Source: Metaphire vulgaris
Taxonomy: Eukaryota; Annelida; Clitellata; Crassiclitellata; Megascolecidae
Direction: 5' to 3'
Assembly (NCBI GenBank): GCA_018105865.1
Contig: CM030842.1
Coordinates: 16,963,917-17,027,916 of the forward strand
Length of the DNA stretch: 64,000 nucleotides
The stretch's first letter is position 1, and each line of letters starts with the position of its first letter. Below are positions 1 through 11,001 of the stretch, in pieces. Under the pieces are notes generated by a model, which made no database searches, was not told where the DNA came from, and was given only the letters and a program-made list of their open reading frames with translations. A program made the position numbers and the translations under genes.

Positions 1-694
1 TTTTTGTGCCTAATAGATGTAGTTATGACTTGCATGGTATTTGTCACGATATGATTTTTACAAAAAGCAAAGAGTAAAGCAAAATCACCAGACAGGATCA
101 ACTGTATCCCTAATGGATGGACGACTCCAGGTTTTGGATTTAAATCCCAAGGCACATGCACTGGAATATTTCTGGCAGAAAAAAATTCTCTTTCTTGCAC
201 AACAAGCTATGACGTCATCTAAATCCAAAAAACAGACACACACACACAAACACACACACTTTTAAAGTCACGACTGCTCTTCAGATGGAAGGAATGCGGG
301 TGAAAGATGGGAAGAAAAGAGAAGTGGCACTTTCCCAAGGCACATCTTTCTCTCAAGGATATAAATCCATGGGCAAACAAATAAAACAAAAAGCACAATG
401 GGAACACCAAGTGACCCAATGCATTAATATCCCATCCTTAGGAAACCACAGAAAGTCTCAAAAGGTGATAAAAGATAAGTTAGGCACTCAACTAAACATA
501 AAACTCTGGACTGTGACCAAAGTGTTAGACACACCTCTCACTTCAAACAGTAAAAATTAATTAATTAATTAATTAATTCATTCATTCATTCATTCATTCA
601 TTCATTCAGTAACAGAATTATTAACATGGTTTTGCTCTATATCGAGTAAATATCCTTAAAAAGAACTTCTATAGTGCCATTTTAGTACTCTTAA

Positions 695-808
695 GTAATT
701 TATTATTAAAGGATGGTTGCATAAAAGTTGGACATACTGGCAGTTCTTTAGTATTAGAACTACCAGTATGTCCAAGTTCTATACAACCATCATTTTATCA
801 TAAATTAC
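695..808. repeat. Foldback (palindromic) element, about 114 bp
   Basis: Two arms of about 50 bases pair around a short AT-rich loop centred near base 750. The inner arm GGACATACTGG is answered by CCAGTATGTCC, the middle arm GGATGGTTG by CAACCATC, and the outer arm GTAATTTAT by ATAAATTAC. The symmetry over the whole length suggests a small foldback transposon. A microRNA precursor is possible but the outer arms are too long and AT-rich for a typical one. Confidence 0.7.
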
Positions 809-2330
809 AATGTACCTTACATTACTGAAATCATTCTGTACAGCTGAGATCAGCATATACGGTACTTCCGGTAGAGCAAATTTCCTCACATCATAAAACC
901 ACCATTAAACCACACCAGGTCACATCCACGCCAGGTTGGATAGACATAACATATGAACTTCTATGGTGCCATTCTAGTACTGTACTTGCTATCAGTTGAC
1001 AGTCGCTCCAAAGTAGAAAGCAAAGCAACCCCTCCCCACTGTCTGATTCAATAAGTCAGGATATAAGGCATGCCTTACTTTTTTAAATTTACGCCAAACA
1101 AGACAGATAAAATACTGAAAAGCAATTAATTTCAAACATTTGTTTCCAGTTTTCACAGTTTTTAAAAATGAAAAGCCAATTGAACAATTGAACAATCTGT
1201 AGCACTTTCTTTTGGGTTCAATTCTCACATCATGTCTTCCTTGCCATCTCTTATACCAGAGGTAGTGATTAAACCTTCGGCCCACGGGCCACGTCCGGCC
1301 CGCAAGGTCAGTTTATCTGGCCCACCACTTAAATTTGCTTTATTAAACTAGATGTGATTTCGCTAACTTTTTGACAACCTTTACGGTAAATAAATATGTT
1401 GATTCCCTCGTTTTTTGATTGCACTGCAGGATTCTTCACCCATGGCTAACATGAAATGCTAAACTTAGTTGGTTTTTTAACTCAGACTTTCCGTCCTGGT
1501 CTGTAAGTATTGAACAGACAAGTTATGCTACCCACACTTGTTATTCCTTCAGTTATCCTCCCTGCAGTCAAAAACGTTCAGTGATCCCAGGCTTAACCCA
1601 TGTCTTAAGCCATACCTTAGGTCTTCATTCTCACTGCTACTCTTTCCAATACTCTGTCAGAAAAGCAGATTACTGGGGTACACAAATTTGAAAATAGACA
1701 CTTACATTCCATTAAAAACCCTACAAAATTTACAGACATCAACAAAAATCACACAAGTAAGCACATCCCGAAAACAGCAACACAGCAGCGGCAACACAGA
1801 AGCGGCAAAAAGCTCGCACGTGCCTCAAAATTCCAGACACGCCGGTGAGAAAAGCAGGAAATCCAATGACAAAAAAAGAAAACGTATAAACAGAATTTTC
1901 AAAACACGTCCTTTCTATTAGTGGTGAATGAGGCGCGCCGCTGACACACGAAAATGAACGAAATTCCCAGATGGACAGAACCACGAAAGAATAACAAAAG
2001 CTCTGAAACTTTCAAAGGTCAGAAATAACTCATTCTGCAATAACAAGAGATTTTTATAATCATTGGTCACACTGACGAAACTAAGACCCTACATTCAAAG
2101 CCAACAAATTACACCATAGACACAGAGGCAGAATAAAATTTTTCGGGCCCAATACACATATTTCTGAGGCCCACTGGATAAAAATTCTCTGAACCAACGG
2201 TCTGCATAGCGTCAATGAAACTTTATATTTTTTCAAAATCTCAGAAAACTTTCAGATATACAGATCAAGTGTGAAAAAGTGGTGACGACCTTTTTTGCTT
2301 ATCAAGCTTTTCAGGACATTGCGTGACAAA

Positions 2331-2388
<58 letters not shown>
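2331..2388. repeat. (ATT)n microsatellite
   Basis: About 19 uninterrupted ATT units. It is preceded by a block containing ACCTTTTTTGCTTATCAAG, a motif shared with other repeats near 20576, 50885 and 51090, so it is probably part of a mobile-element end. Confidence 0.95.
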
Positions 2389-3103
2389 GTGAACATTTAT
2401 AAAGCACAAGTTCGCAATGCAGCAAAAAATGCGCTAATGTCAGTCAGTGTTAGCTATTATGGTGCATGTACGCAAATTTCTCTTGTCCATTTTTCAAAAC
2501 TTTTGGCGTCACTCTCTTGTGATGTTGCAATTGGTGCCCCCCTCCCCCACCCCTGCACATCCAGACCGACGCCATTGCCTCTGACCGTGTTTGTCTAGAC
2601 GTCTACGATGAAATTCGTTCCTTGACTTAGAAAGTCTACTACCGGCAAACCAGTATTTAAAAAGACTGTTGCGAAACAATGGATCTGGGCCCTGGTTGAC
2701 TAAATTGACCGAATTTACGTCCAGGCTGCAGAAGGAGATGCAGACTGGTCCAGATGAACTCTCTCACCTCTGGTAATCAGCTACTTAACACCACGTCCCC
2801 AATGGGCAAATCAAAATCTGATAAAACCCGGGGCCTAATTCGGTATTCTCACAGCGGCACACTGGTGAGTTAGCTAGCAAATACATTAAAACTGAACTTT
2901 GAGGAAAGGCTGAGAAGGCAAACAAACCTAGTTCCAGTTATATCCCTTCCATTCAAATAATGGCCTCTTTTAGTGAAATATTCCAGACTTGTAGTGTCAC
3001 AACATTGACCAAAGGGTAAGACAGCGAATAAATTATATCTGATGCAATCGATAGGAACACTGGAAGAAACAGCCTGCGTATACCAGTAGGCAAGTTACCG
3101 GTA

Positions 3104-3274
3104 CAGTGGATCCCACTTTATCGCATACCGCTTAATTGCATAACCCGCATAATTGCATAACATAAAAACCCGAACCAGTGTTTTGTGTATCAGATGGCCC
3201 GGCTATTTGCATAGCCCAGTTAATCGCATAAGCAAGGTTAGCACGGCACCTATGCAATTAAGCGGGTTTCACTG
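3104..3274 (+). mobile_element. pogo/Tigger-like MITE, copy 1
   Basis: A 171-bp element with terminal inverted repeats CAGTGGATCCCACTT and AAGCGGGTTTCACTG, flanked on both sides by TA. TA target sites and CAGTG ends match the pogo branch of Tc1/mariner. The interior consists of repeated TTGCATAA/TCGCATAA words. It has no coding capacity. A second copy at 3799-3984 is in the opposite orientation. Confidence 0.7.
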
Positions 3275-3798
3275 TACTATTTAATTCTTAACACAAGATG
3301 AACAGCAATTCTAGAACTCTTGATCTGTCAAAACACCATTATTTACCACATGCAACAAAAACTTGTTTATGTGTTTTGATTCATAAGCTTCAGAAAATAG
3401 GTCTCCATGTCCTTGTCCAATAAGAGAACTGAATAAAAAAATGTGTCAGCAAAAACAGATGGAAAGGAGAGAGATTAGCAGGCGTTCAGCAAAGGCAGAC
3501 ACCGAGAGACAGACAGACAGAGACAGACAGACAGAGTCAGACTTATTTTTAAACAAAATATCCATTTGCTGATTACTGTTTGCTCTGTACCTTAGCATTG
3601 TTATATTTTTATGATCAATAAATGACATATATCTTATTAACTATGACCTGTATAGATAAACATGAAGACTTGAATATAGACTAAGACTCCAAAAACAATC
3701 AAAATTAATATTCTACCAATAATAATAATAATCTAATTATAATTATTCCAGTAAATTCAGAAATCTTGGCATTTAGATGCAATTTTAAAAGGCATATA

Positions 3799-3984
3799 CA
3801 GTGAAACCCGCTTAATTGTGTAGGTGCCGTGCAAGCCTTGCTTATGCGATTAACTGGGCTATGCGAATATCCCGGACGTCTGAAAATTAATTGTACACAC
3901 AAAACACTGGTTTGGGTTTTTATGTTGTTATGTGATTATGCGGGTTATGCAATTACGCGGTATGCAAATAAGTGGAATCCACTG
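3799..3984 (-). mobile_element. pogo/Tigger-like MITE, copy 2 (inverted)
   Basis: A 186-bp relative of the element at 3104-3274, read on the opposite strand, again bounded by TA and with ends CAGTGAAACCCGCTT and AAGTGGAATCCACTG. The two copies lie 0.5 kb apart as an inverted pair, with patchy divergence, so they are independent insertions rather than the ends of one element. Confidence 0.7.
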
Positions 3985-4241
3985 TACTCTGCATCTTCCT
4001 GTTAACACTACAGTACACCAGTTCTTTAAGCATTTCACCGTTTGCCCAGAGAATACTTGTCCATTCTACATTACATTACAAATAAATGAATGGTAAAAGG
4101 GTTAAAAAATCCACATTGGGTGGCCTGTTGAACAAAGAGCATTCTACATATCATTTCATGTAAGCCAAGCTCAGTATTTTAAATTCATACTGAATCACCT
4201 AAAACATTCTCTCTCAACAAAATTTTCCAATTCATTTCTAT

Positions 4242-4550
4242 ATGTTCCTAGTGTCAACACAGAAATTGGAAAGTGCATTTCTGCTGCAGAACAAAAAATC
4301 AACCTGGCGCTCTCTTCCTCGGGTTCTTAAATCTTCCAGTGAACTAAGTTCCTTCAAAACTCGACTTAGGCCTAACCCCTTAACTGGGCAACTATTTGTA
4401 ACTCAATGTAAAATGAACGAGCGTTACTTGGGGCACCCAGTTAAGGGGTTAAAACACATCTCTTCCATCTGGCTTTTGTTCCCATGCACTACTTCACTGC
4501 TTTCACTCTGTCCGCTCTTTGGAACCAGTGGTATATATCAACCAAGGTAG
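4242..4550 (+). mobile_element. LINE reverse-transcriptase C-terminal remnant, split by a MITE
   Basis: The frame contains WRSLPRVLKSSSELSSFKTRL, the pattern seen at the C-terminus of many non-LTR reverse transcriptase proteins. An 81-bp TTAA-type element (4372-4452) interrupts it directly after this motif. The sequence beyond the insertion (ACACATCTCTTCC onward) continues the same kind of C-terminal region, so this is a nested insertion in a dead LINE fragment and not a host gene. Confidence 0.6.
4372..4452. mobile_element. TTAA-flanked mini-MITE (piggyBac-like), copy 1
   Basis: Ends are CCCCTTAACTGGG and CCCAGTTAAGGGG next to CTAA on the left and TTAA on the right. The core word AACTCAATGTAAAATG is shared with copies at 35321, 52842 and 55870. 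TTAA target sites with CCC-starting ends are the hallmark of piggyBac transposons. It has no coding capacity. Confidence 0.75.
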
Positions 4551-4814
4551 TGTGGGTGAATAAGCCTCCATTTTATAAACTTAGACCAGTTTTTTACTTT
4601 CACGCCAGTTTCAGGTTTTGTGGGGGAGACGTCACTGCCTGAAACGGACCTGATCTTCCCCCCAAATGACCCTAATTTATATTTCGAGTACCATCAACTG
4701 AAACCTTTCAGCATTAGAACTGCTTCAATCAAAATTCACAATTATTGTTATCGCCAATTCACCTAACGGAAAACACAGACCTAGGCAACAACTCCAATTC
4801 TAACTGGGCACAAC

Positions 4815-4960
4815 CAGTGTTGGAGTTGTGAAATTTGAGCTGGAGGGGGGTGGTTGAGGGCTGAAATTCAATGAATGACAGACACTGCATTACCCAATGC
4901 GGTTTTTGGGAAGGTTGAAAAGTTAGCTGGGGTTCAACCCCCCCGGCAACTCCAACACTG
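4815..4960. mobile_element. hAT-like MITE (CAGTGTTGGAGTTG family), copy 1
   Basis: A 146-bp element with ends CAGTGTTGGAGTTG and CAACTCCAACACTG and a perfect 8-bp target duplication GGCACAAC on both sides. Eight-base duplications and CAGTG termini fit the hAT superfamily. A second copy is at 25789-25963. Confidence 0.85.
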
Positions 4961-5052
4961 GGCACAACTGATAGAAATTTTAAACCGTGAAATGCTCCTC
5001 TTCCCCAATCCCTTTGTAAGTAAGAAAGACACCCCCATCTGAATCTGATTAC

Positions 5053-5118
5053 CTTGATCTTGACCAGTTGCCCCATTTTGCGAATGTCTTCAGCGGAAGT
5101 GGTCGAAGGACCGGCCAT
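5053..5118 (-). CDS. First coding exon of an unrecognised gene (partial)
   Basis: On the minus strand an ATG at 5118 opens 22 codons, beginning MAGPSTTSAEDIRKMG, and ends at a good donor site (AAG then GTAATC), phase 0. It faces the plus-strand exon at 5227, so the two share a ~108-bp divergent promoter. No further exon could be assigned with confidence. One possible last exon lies at about 2673-2744 on the same strand after the acceptor CTCCTTCTGCAG, giving a short tail starting PGRKFGQFSQ, but this link is speculative. I do not recognise the protein. Confidence 0.45.
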
Positions 5119-5226
5119 TCCCGACGATTAGTGTTGACCGCTAAGCAGTGGATGGTCGGCGGTCGACGAGACGGCGGCTGAGACGCTCACTGTCCATCGG
5201 AACGAGCGAAAAGAAAATAAGACAAA
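5119..5226. promoter_or_regulatory. Putative bidirectional promoter
   Basis: The 108 bases between two outward-facing start codons are GC-rich (CGGCGGTCGACGAGACGGCGG) with no TATA box. Both flanking exons end in good donor sites. The arrangement is inferred from the two exons and depends on both being real. Confidence 0.4.
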
Positions 5227-5824
5227 ATGTTCGGAAAAGCAGGTAAAATATTCCGCCTTAAAATCAAAAATTCGTGCAAAATTATTATTATCATTAACTG
5301 CGATCGTTCTTCTGTTTCGACGACGATGCGTCTAGTTTCTAGGTCCTGTGCCGATCAAAGAGGACATTTAAACAAAGATTGGATAAAAACCGGAGTCCAG
5401 ACGATCTACATTTCGTTTTTGTGTAATGTAACGCCTAGGACACTCTCCTGGGGTTCTGGTCCTCTATTCGGCGGAGATTCCGACGCCGGTTTCCGACCTA
5501 GTGTGTCGTCAGAATCGAGTCCGGAATTTGCCGGTATCCGCCTATACCGGGATTACCGGCTGCATGTAGACAGCACGCCGGTAATAATCGGGATGCCAGA
5601 AGCTTGGACTTGTATTTCTTAGCTAATAATTACTCCCAGAAGACTTTGCCTTGGAGCAACCTGACTGGCGGAAGAAAGCGCTGATCCCACGGGACCCTCC
5701 ACTTCGATTGCCACTTTCCGAAGCCAGACTAGCAGCAGATTGGTTCATTGTGGCCTATTGGCCGCCCAGTCAGCATCTGACCATCCAGAATTTATGGAAT
5801 TTTATTTACTTGGCTAACAGATAG
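5227..5824 (+). CDS. Small two-exon gene, 66-aa protein of unknown function
   Basis: Exon 1 (5227-5242) encodes MFGKA plus one base and ends at a donor GTAAAATA. Exon 2 (5640-5824) follows the acceptor TACTCCCAG in the matching phase and runs to TAG. The 66-residue product has a charged first half (EQPDWRKKALIPRDPP), then an aromatic, hydrophobic second half (AADWFIVAYWPPSQHL, then WNFIYLANR at the end). There is no signal peptide. Composition looks coding, and the frame is open through the whole exon. I do not recognise a family; small mitochondrial or membrane-associated proteins can look like this, but that is only a guess. Confidence 0.5.
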
Positions 5825-7219
5825 ACCGGAAATGGGATTGTATATTCCTTCCTTAATATAAGCAATCAGTTACATCACAGAACATCGATTCCCTCTTACG
5901 CAACAGATGCGCATTTGAAATTTTTTTCATACATACCGGTACACATTGCACTACCTGTTCCAACAGCTTCATTCATAAGACTGTCTTTCTAGTTTTCCTT
6001 CCAAGTCATTAATCATTCTTCAATTACATTTATAACTATTCGTCTGTCAATTTATTCTCTTATTTATGTTCTAATTTGTTCGTCGGTGATCGGCGGCAGC
6101 CTGTGATATTAAAATTAATGTTTATATATGCTTTGTCATGTTTGAGATGCCTTGCTATTCTGACTTAATGAAGTTCACTCAGTTCCTCCTCCCACATTAC
6201 AATTATCATGATTTATTGCGTAAATTGTTCAAATAGTTATCATCATACTTGTTCGACTTTATGACAATGTATTATTTCATAGTAATTAAACTCAAAGAAC
6301 CTGCATACAACTGTGAGTGTACTATGTACGGAAATAAATCAGTACAAAATTTGATAAATTTAGAAACTAAATGGATGAAGACAAAATCAACTAAGATACA
6401 ATGCAATGCATCTGATAAAACATTTTTCCTAAATGCTTCGGTATAAAGTGGAAATTTAGTCCAAGATAATTAGATCAAATCTTACGTAAACACGTTCATA
6501 GCAAACACTTTCAGAAAATCAAAAAAAATAATCATGATAATTCTTGTTGTCCTGTAAGTGACACATTAAGATTACAGATCACCTCACGTTAAAGCAGACA
6601 AACATCTTTGTAGACATTTCGCTGCCGTAATACTAAATGAACGCATTCTACACGCAGTCTAACACGATAGTAGCGATGTTCTTATGATAAGCAGCCATCC
6701 ATCCACCTAAGAATAACCGATGTCTCGCGTATTTCGTCTATCTAGGTCAAAAACATATGCCGAAATCTCTACAAGATCGCACACTACCGGAGAATCATCA
6801 TATCAACCAGTGAAAACTTGTGAAATCGTTTTCAATGCGGCGCCGGTCTTCCATAGGGCTCGTGTGTTAATGATACCACAGCAGACTGGATTCCGATGAC
6901 GATACTATAAAATAGGAGCGCAAGAACTCCTCGGTTTCTGCCTCTTGTAAACAAAAACAGCAAAACGACGTCGCAATGGTTGTCTGTCTGCCTACGTTTG
7001 GCCGACAGTTTGACCGTCTGTGACGATGTTTCTGCAGTGCGTCGCAGTTCACACGCAACGGGCAACCCCTCACTGAGACCCACACCCCCTCTCTCTCCTG
7101 GAACTGTTTTCATCAGACAAGTCGACATACATGTAGGTGTCTCTATAGCTGTTTACTCCAATAACACACAATAGCTGTTTCCCATCTCGCCAATAACACA
7201 CAATAGAATAAATCCCATC

Positions 7220-7250
<31 letters not shown>

Positions 7251-7483
7251 GTTCTGCACAAACACCCCCACAAATTATATCCCAGGAGAAAAAGAAATGC
7301 GAAATTGTTATTCAGCAAAGGCGCTAAAAAGATTCATACGAAGGCAAAACACAATGCATTAGGCTTAGGCTGCGTTAGACTATGACACACCAACAACAAC
7401 AGACAGTCCATAGAACAGACCATGCGCTTAAAATAATGGTTTGAATGTTTAACACGTAGCATAGGACTCGTACCGTGCGAACA

Positions 7484-7485
7484 TA

Positions 7486-7520
<35 letters not shown>
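7484..7520. repeat. (GCG)n trinucleotide repeat
   Basis: Twelve GCG units inside a GC-rich stretch. No surrounding exon is evident, so it is treated as a repeat in a possible promoter or 5' untranslated region. Confidence 0.85.
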
Positions 7521-7978
7521 TACATAAACGTCTGTAAATCCCGAACGGAAATTTTAGTTCACCGTCCCCCTGTACGATCAGCGATTTCTTCAAGACTGTG
7601 TTTAGCATGAACCGGTCTTATCATCGTAGGCCTTGTGAACGACCTCCCCATCTACCTGTCGGTGCTAGAGACCTTTTCAAATAATAATAATTATCGTTAT
7701 TACGAGCGTCTACTCGGTGCGTTTAAATCGATCTTCTCTGTAAAAACAACGCCAGTACGCGAACCAAACAAGCGTCGAATAGCACCATCTCAGGCGAGCC
7801 CGATCATAATGAACTGGCGGCGCACTTGAGTGGGCAGTGTTTGGGTGGGGGAAGGGAGGGAAGGAGGGGAGGAACGGGGGGGTCTCGGCCTTTAGACGGT
7901 CTTCTTGACCGTCGTTACGTGTGCGAGCCACTCCACTCCACCGGGTCACGTGCTCTAGATCCTAGCGTAAACAAGTAC

Positions 7979-7990
7979 TGCGCATGCGCG
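7979..7990. promoter_or_regulatory. NRF1-type binding site
   Basis: TGCGCATGCGCG matches the NRF1 palindrome YGCGCAYGCGCR at every position. It sits in the GC-rich stretch that also has CACGTG about 30 bases upstream. NRF1 sites are typical of CpG-rich promoters in animals; which gene it would serve is unknown. Confidence 0.5.
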
Positions 7991-8132
7991 TCTACGATTC
8001 GTTTTTCTGTTCTAACGGGGGCTTCGGTTTCTCGATCTCGAGAAACGTTTCAGCAACAACTATTCTCAAATGATTAACGCGGCAGACGTTCCATTAAAAA
8101 TATCCCTATGAAACTATTAATATGTATGTAAC

Positions 8133-8574
8133 GTCGGCGTAGCCACGGCGGGGTGACACGGGGGCCGCCCCTCCCAGTGTTTATTCTAGGCCTTCTCTGG
8201 GGAGGAATTCCCCCCCGTTTTAAAATCCCCCCAATTTTTATATGTTAGCTGGGGCGATGGAAACCCCCCCAGTGTGGAGACTCAGACCTTGTCCCCCAAA
8301 CATTTCAAAATCCCCCCAATGTCAAGGTGGCTAGAATAAACACTGGCCCTCCCCTTTTTTCTGCCCCGGGACAGGTCGGGGGAATTGCGCAAGACCGTTC
8401 AGAAAATGTTGGGGGATAGGTAGATGGCACGATCGTAGAGAATGCGTGGATGTGCGTAGCGAAGAATATTATTTTCCTTTAAGATCTTTTTTGTTGACGG
8501 AAATTTGAAATTTTTATATCCGAAAATGTCGATGTCCCCCCCCCGCCGCATTCCGGAACCCTGGCTACGCCAAC
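8133..8574. mobile_element. MITE of the GGCGTAGCC family, carrying a nested MITE
   Basis: Ends GTCGGCGTAGCCA and TGGCTACGCCAAC are inverted repeats, and the interior near the right end (GAAAATGTCGATGTCCCCC, GGAACCCTGG) matches the copy at 55038-55262. A second element (8175-8345) lies inside the left half, so the insertion order is readable. No target duplication is clear. Confidence 0.6.
8175..8345. mobile_element. hAT-like MITE (CAGTGTTTATTCTAG family), copy 1
   Basis: Ends are CAGTGTTTATTCTAG and CTAGAATAAACACTG. The flanks GCCCCTCC and GCCCTCCC resemble an 8-bp duplication. It is nested in the element at 8133-8574. Other copies are at 13137-13305 and 49643-49752. Confidence 0.75.
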
Positions 8575-8700
8575 GGTATAATAAAATCCGCCTATGTGAC
8601 TAGTCCAGTTTCTTTGGCGCCACTCTGTAGAAGGATGTTAATTAACAGGGACGAGTCTTACACTCGCGCCACTAAAGCACCTGTTTTTTTTCTCATATAT

Positions 8701-8719
8701 AATAATAATAATTATTATA

Positions 8720-8799
<80 letters not shown>
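8701..8799. repeat. (TTA)n microsatellite
   Basis: About 33 units, imperfect at the left edge. The long tyrosine-rich reading frame that crosses it is an artefact of the repeat. Confidence 0.95.
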
Positions 8800-8800
<1 letters not shown>

Positions 8801-9223
8801 GAGTTTGCAAAATGTCTCCAAGGTTCAAAATTTCAATCTTGTTAGTGCCCTATACTGTATTTCTTAGGCTGTGGCTTGCCTCAGACCTCGCTGGAGAGTT
8901 CAAGACGCTGTCTCCCCCCCCCTCCCCTAATAGTCGGATCACAGCAAGTTTGCCTGTATAAGTGATTGTGCCTCCACATTTTTGTATTACTGTCATTGTT
9001 CATAATCATACAAGAAAAGGCAAATCAATGAAACTGCAACTGCGTGCATTGCGTAACTTTAGGCTGCATCTTGTGGCGACGGGCCTAATATTACTTGTAG
9101 ACTAAATGTGTCTTGAAGACAAGGCTATAGCCTATAATAAACCGATTATTATTCTTCACATGAAAGTCTTCGCTAGCCTCGGGTAAATCCCAGTGATGCT
9201 TAAAAGTAAACTTCACGCGACTC

Positions 9224-9262
9224 CTCCTCTTCCTCCTCCCCCTCCTCCTCCTCCTCCTCCTC
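9224..9262. repeat. (TCC)n microsatellite
   Basis: Imperfect then perfect TCC units; similar tracts lie at 53484-53519 and 62143-62202. Confidence 0.85.
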
Positions 9263-9805
9263 TTGCACATCATCTCCTCCACTCCTCATAATCGGTGCGA
9301 TTATCCTTTAGCTGGAAAATGGAAACCCCCGTGACCCTATGACCCACAAACTGGGTCTGGTTCAGTCAGATAGACCTATTGCTCAGCGTCTTTAAGACGA
9401 CAGAGGTCACCGAGGCCTGTGACCCCGTCTAACTGCGCCCAGGAGTTCGCACGGATGGAAAGTCCAGTAGGGGCGTAGCCAGGAATTTGATTTGGGGTTA
9501 TTATGTGATGGGGGGGGGTATATAAGTCTTTAAAACTGTGAAAATCATAAAAAGCGCATTAAAATTTTAAGGTAGTCTGAATTGGGGGTAGCCCCTGGAG
9601 TCCAAATATGGAGAGAAGGCTTCACTTTTAGTCTTAAATAGTTGCCTTTGGTTAAATTTCAGACAGAATCGCAGGCGCCAACTGGTTCAGAAACTGCAAG
9701 CTTTAAGCACTAGTCTAGACTATTAGGTCGTTCGGAGAATGCACATTATATTACAAATAGAACAACCCGAATTATTAACTGACTATCTCCAGAAACTTGC
9801 AGTAA

Positions 9806-9807
<2 letters not shown>

Positions 9808-9865
<58 letters not shown>

Positions 9866-9876
9866 TATATATATAG

Positions 9877-9929
<53 letters not shown>
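9808..9929. repeat. (TA)n dinucleotide repeat, interrupted
   Basis: Two long TA runs separated by a short block with CCTATATATATAGCC, together about 120 bases. Such a tract is self-complementary and can be a spot of assembly uncertainty. Confidence 0.95.
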
Positions 9930-9931
<2 letters not shown>

Positions 9932-10892
9932 TGCAGTGGTTCTCACACTGGGGTCCATGATCCCCTCAATATATAGGCCTACTGTATATCTCACCAACAC
10001 TTTGGAACGCAAAACACGCTGACGCTGATGGTTCTAAGAGTGCTGCTTGCATTTGAATTTAAATTTGATGATTGAGATTCGCAATTTTCTGATTACATAA
10101 TTGATTGGCAAAACAAGTATAGGCCTAGCTTATGTGTTAATTACAGTTAATTGAATAGTCTATTCGAATTTTATCAGGTCTGCGAGTAGCAGACCTGATA
10201 AATGACAGACGTTTCACGCAAGAACCATCACGCAAGAAATCCTAAAAAAGTTTTTCGAGAATCGCCGATAAATAATAGCAACCAGTCCAGTGCAGCTAAT
10301 TTGTCTACACGCGGAGAATAGGAGTTGAGACAGGGGTCTTGTTTATATCGTTTGTGCCTGCACAGCGTCGACCCGATGCTCATCGTGTTGTTGTGTCAGA
10401 TCCAGTGAAAGCGATCGGCACACCGACCACAGAGTCATTCATTATCATATACACAGAGACTTGAACCGCCCGGCGAGGATGGCATTCCTATATCGATCCA
10501 GAAGCACGCAGGACCTCGAGAAGGACTCCGTAAAATATGCACAACCGACTGTACGGATATTCTGGGCGCTATACAAATACTACATTACATTAGACGCTGC
10601 AGCGCTGTTGATCGATGATTCCTCAGATAAAACTCGGATTTAAAAATGCAGTTTAAGCACTAACGGACATAACAGAGAGAACATAGGAGATAGATAGAGA
10701 GGGAGATACCGATTTTTTTCTACGCAGCCATCTTGACCGTTTGCAAAGCGGTCGGTGGCTCTTACCGCTTATTGTAATAAAAACAAAGCGAATTTGCAGA
10801 TTGGTGACGTCAAGCAGGACTATTAGGAAACGGGATACCGTATTTTAGATTGCTATTGCAAATCAGGACAGCCTTATCAGTTTCTTTCTTAC

Positions 10893-10900
10893 TATAAATA
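10893..10900 (+). promoter_or_regulatory. Candidate TATA box of the lysenin-like gene
   Basis: TATAAATA lies 102 bases before the ATG at 11002, a normal distance for a TATA box plus a 5' untranslated region. No other promoter element is obvious. Confidence 0.4.
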
Positions 10901-11001
10901 CCGACTTCGAGGAGAATCTTAATCTTAAAGGCGAAAAATCCTCGCATTTCAAAGGATTCTAGTTTTTTAAAAGTCAAACATCAAAATCGACAATTTTTAA
11001 A

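Larger units (their letters stand above)
1..3103. other. Intergenic DNA with no convincing gene
   Basis: No reading frame here has splice sites or recognisable protein similarity. It holds TTAA/TTCA tandem repeats around 558-607, a foldback element at 695-808, two reverse-oriented short repeat tails near 661-690 and 951-985, an (ATT)n tract at 2331-2388, and a short GC-rich segment near 1275-1310 that looks like a degraded repeat rich in GGCCC. The long frames at 1538-1984 are low complexity or lack homology. Confidence 0.6.
5825..8132. other. Intergenic DNA, GC-rich in its second half
   Basis: No gene could be supported. The first kilobase is AT-rich. From about 7370 to 8000 the sequence becomes GC-rich with a (GCG)n tract (7484-7520), a CACGTG E-box near 7946 and an NRF1-type palindrome (7979-7990), so this could be the promoter of a gene whose exons I could not find. 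A (TG)n(TA)n tract lies at 7220-7250. Confidence 0.5.

Noticed and set aside
8596..8961. Long reading frame with a poly-tyrosine run
   Set aside because: The frame exists only because a TTA repeat has no stops in that frame; no splice sites or homology outside the repeat. The same applies to frames across the repeats at 16268, 20932 and 44900.
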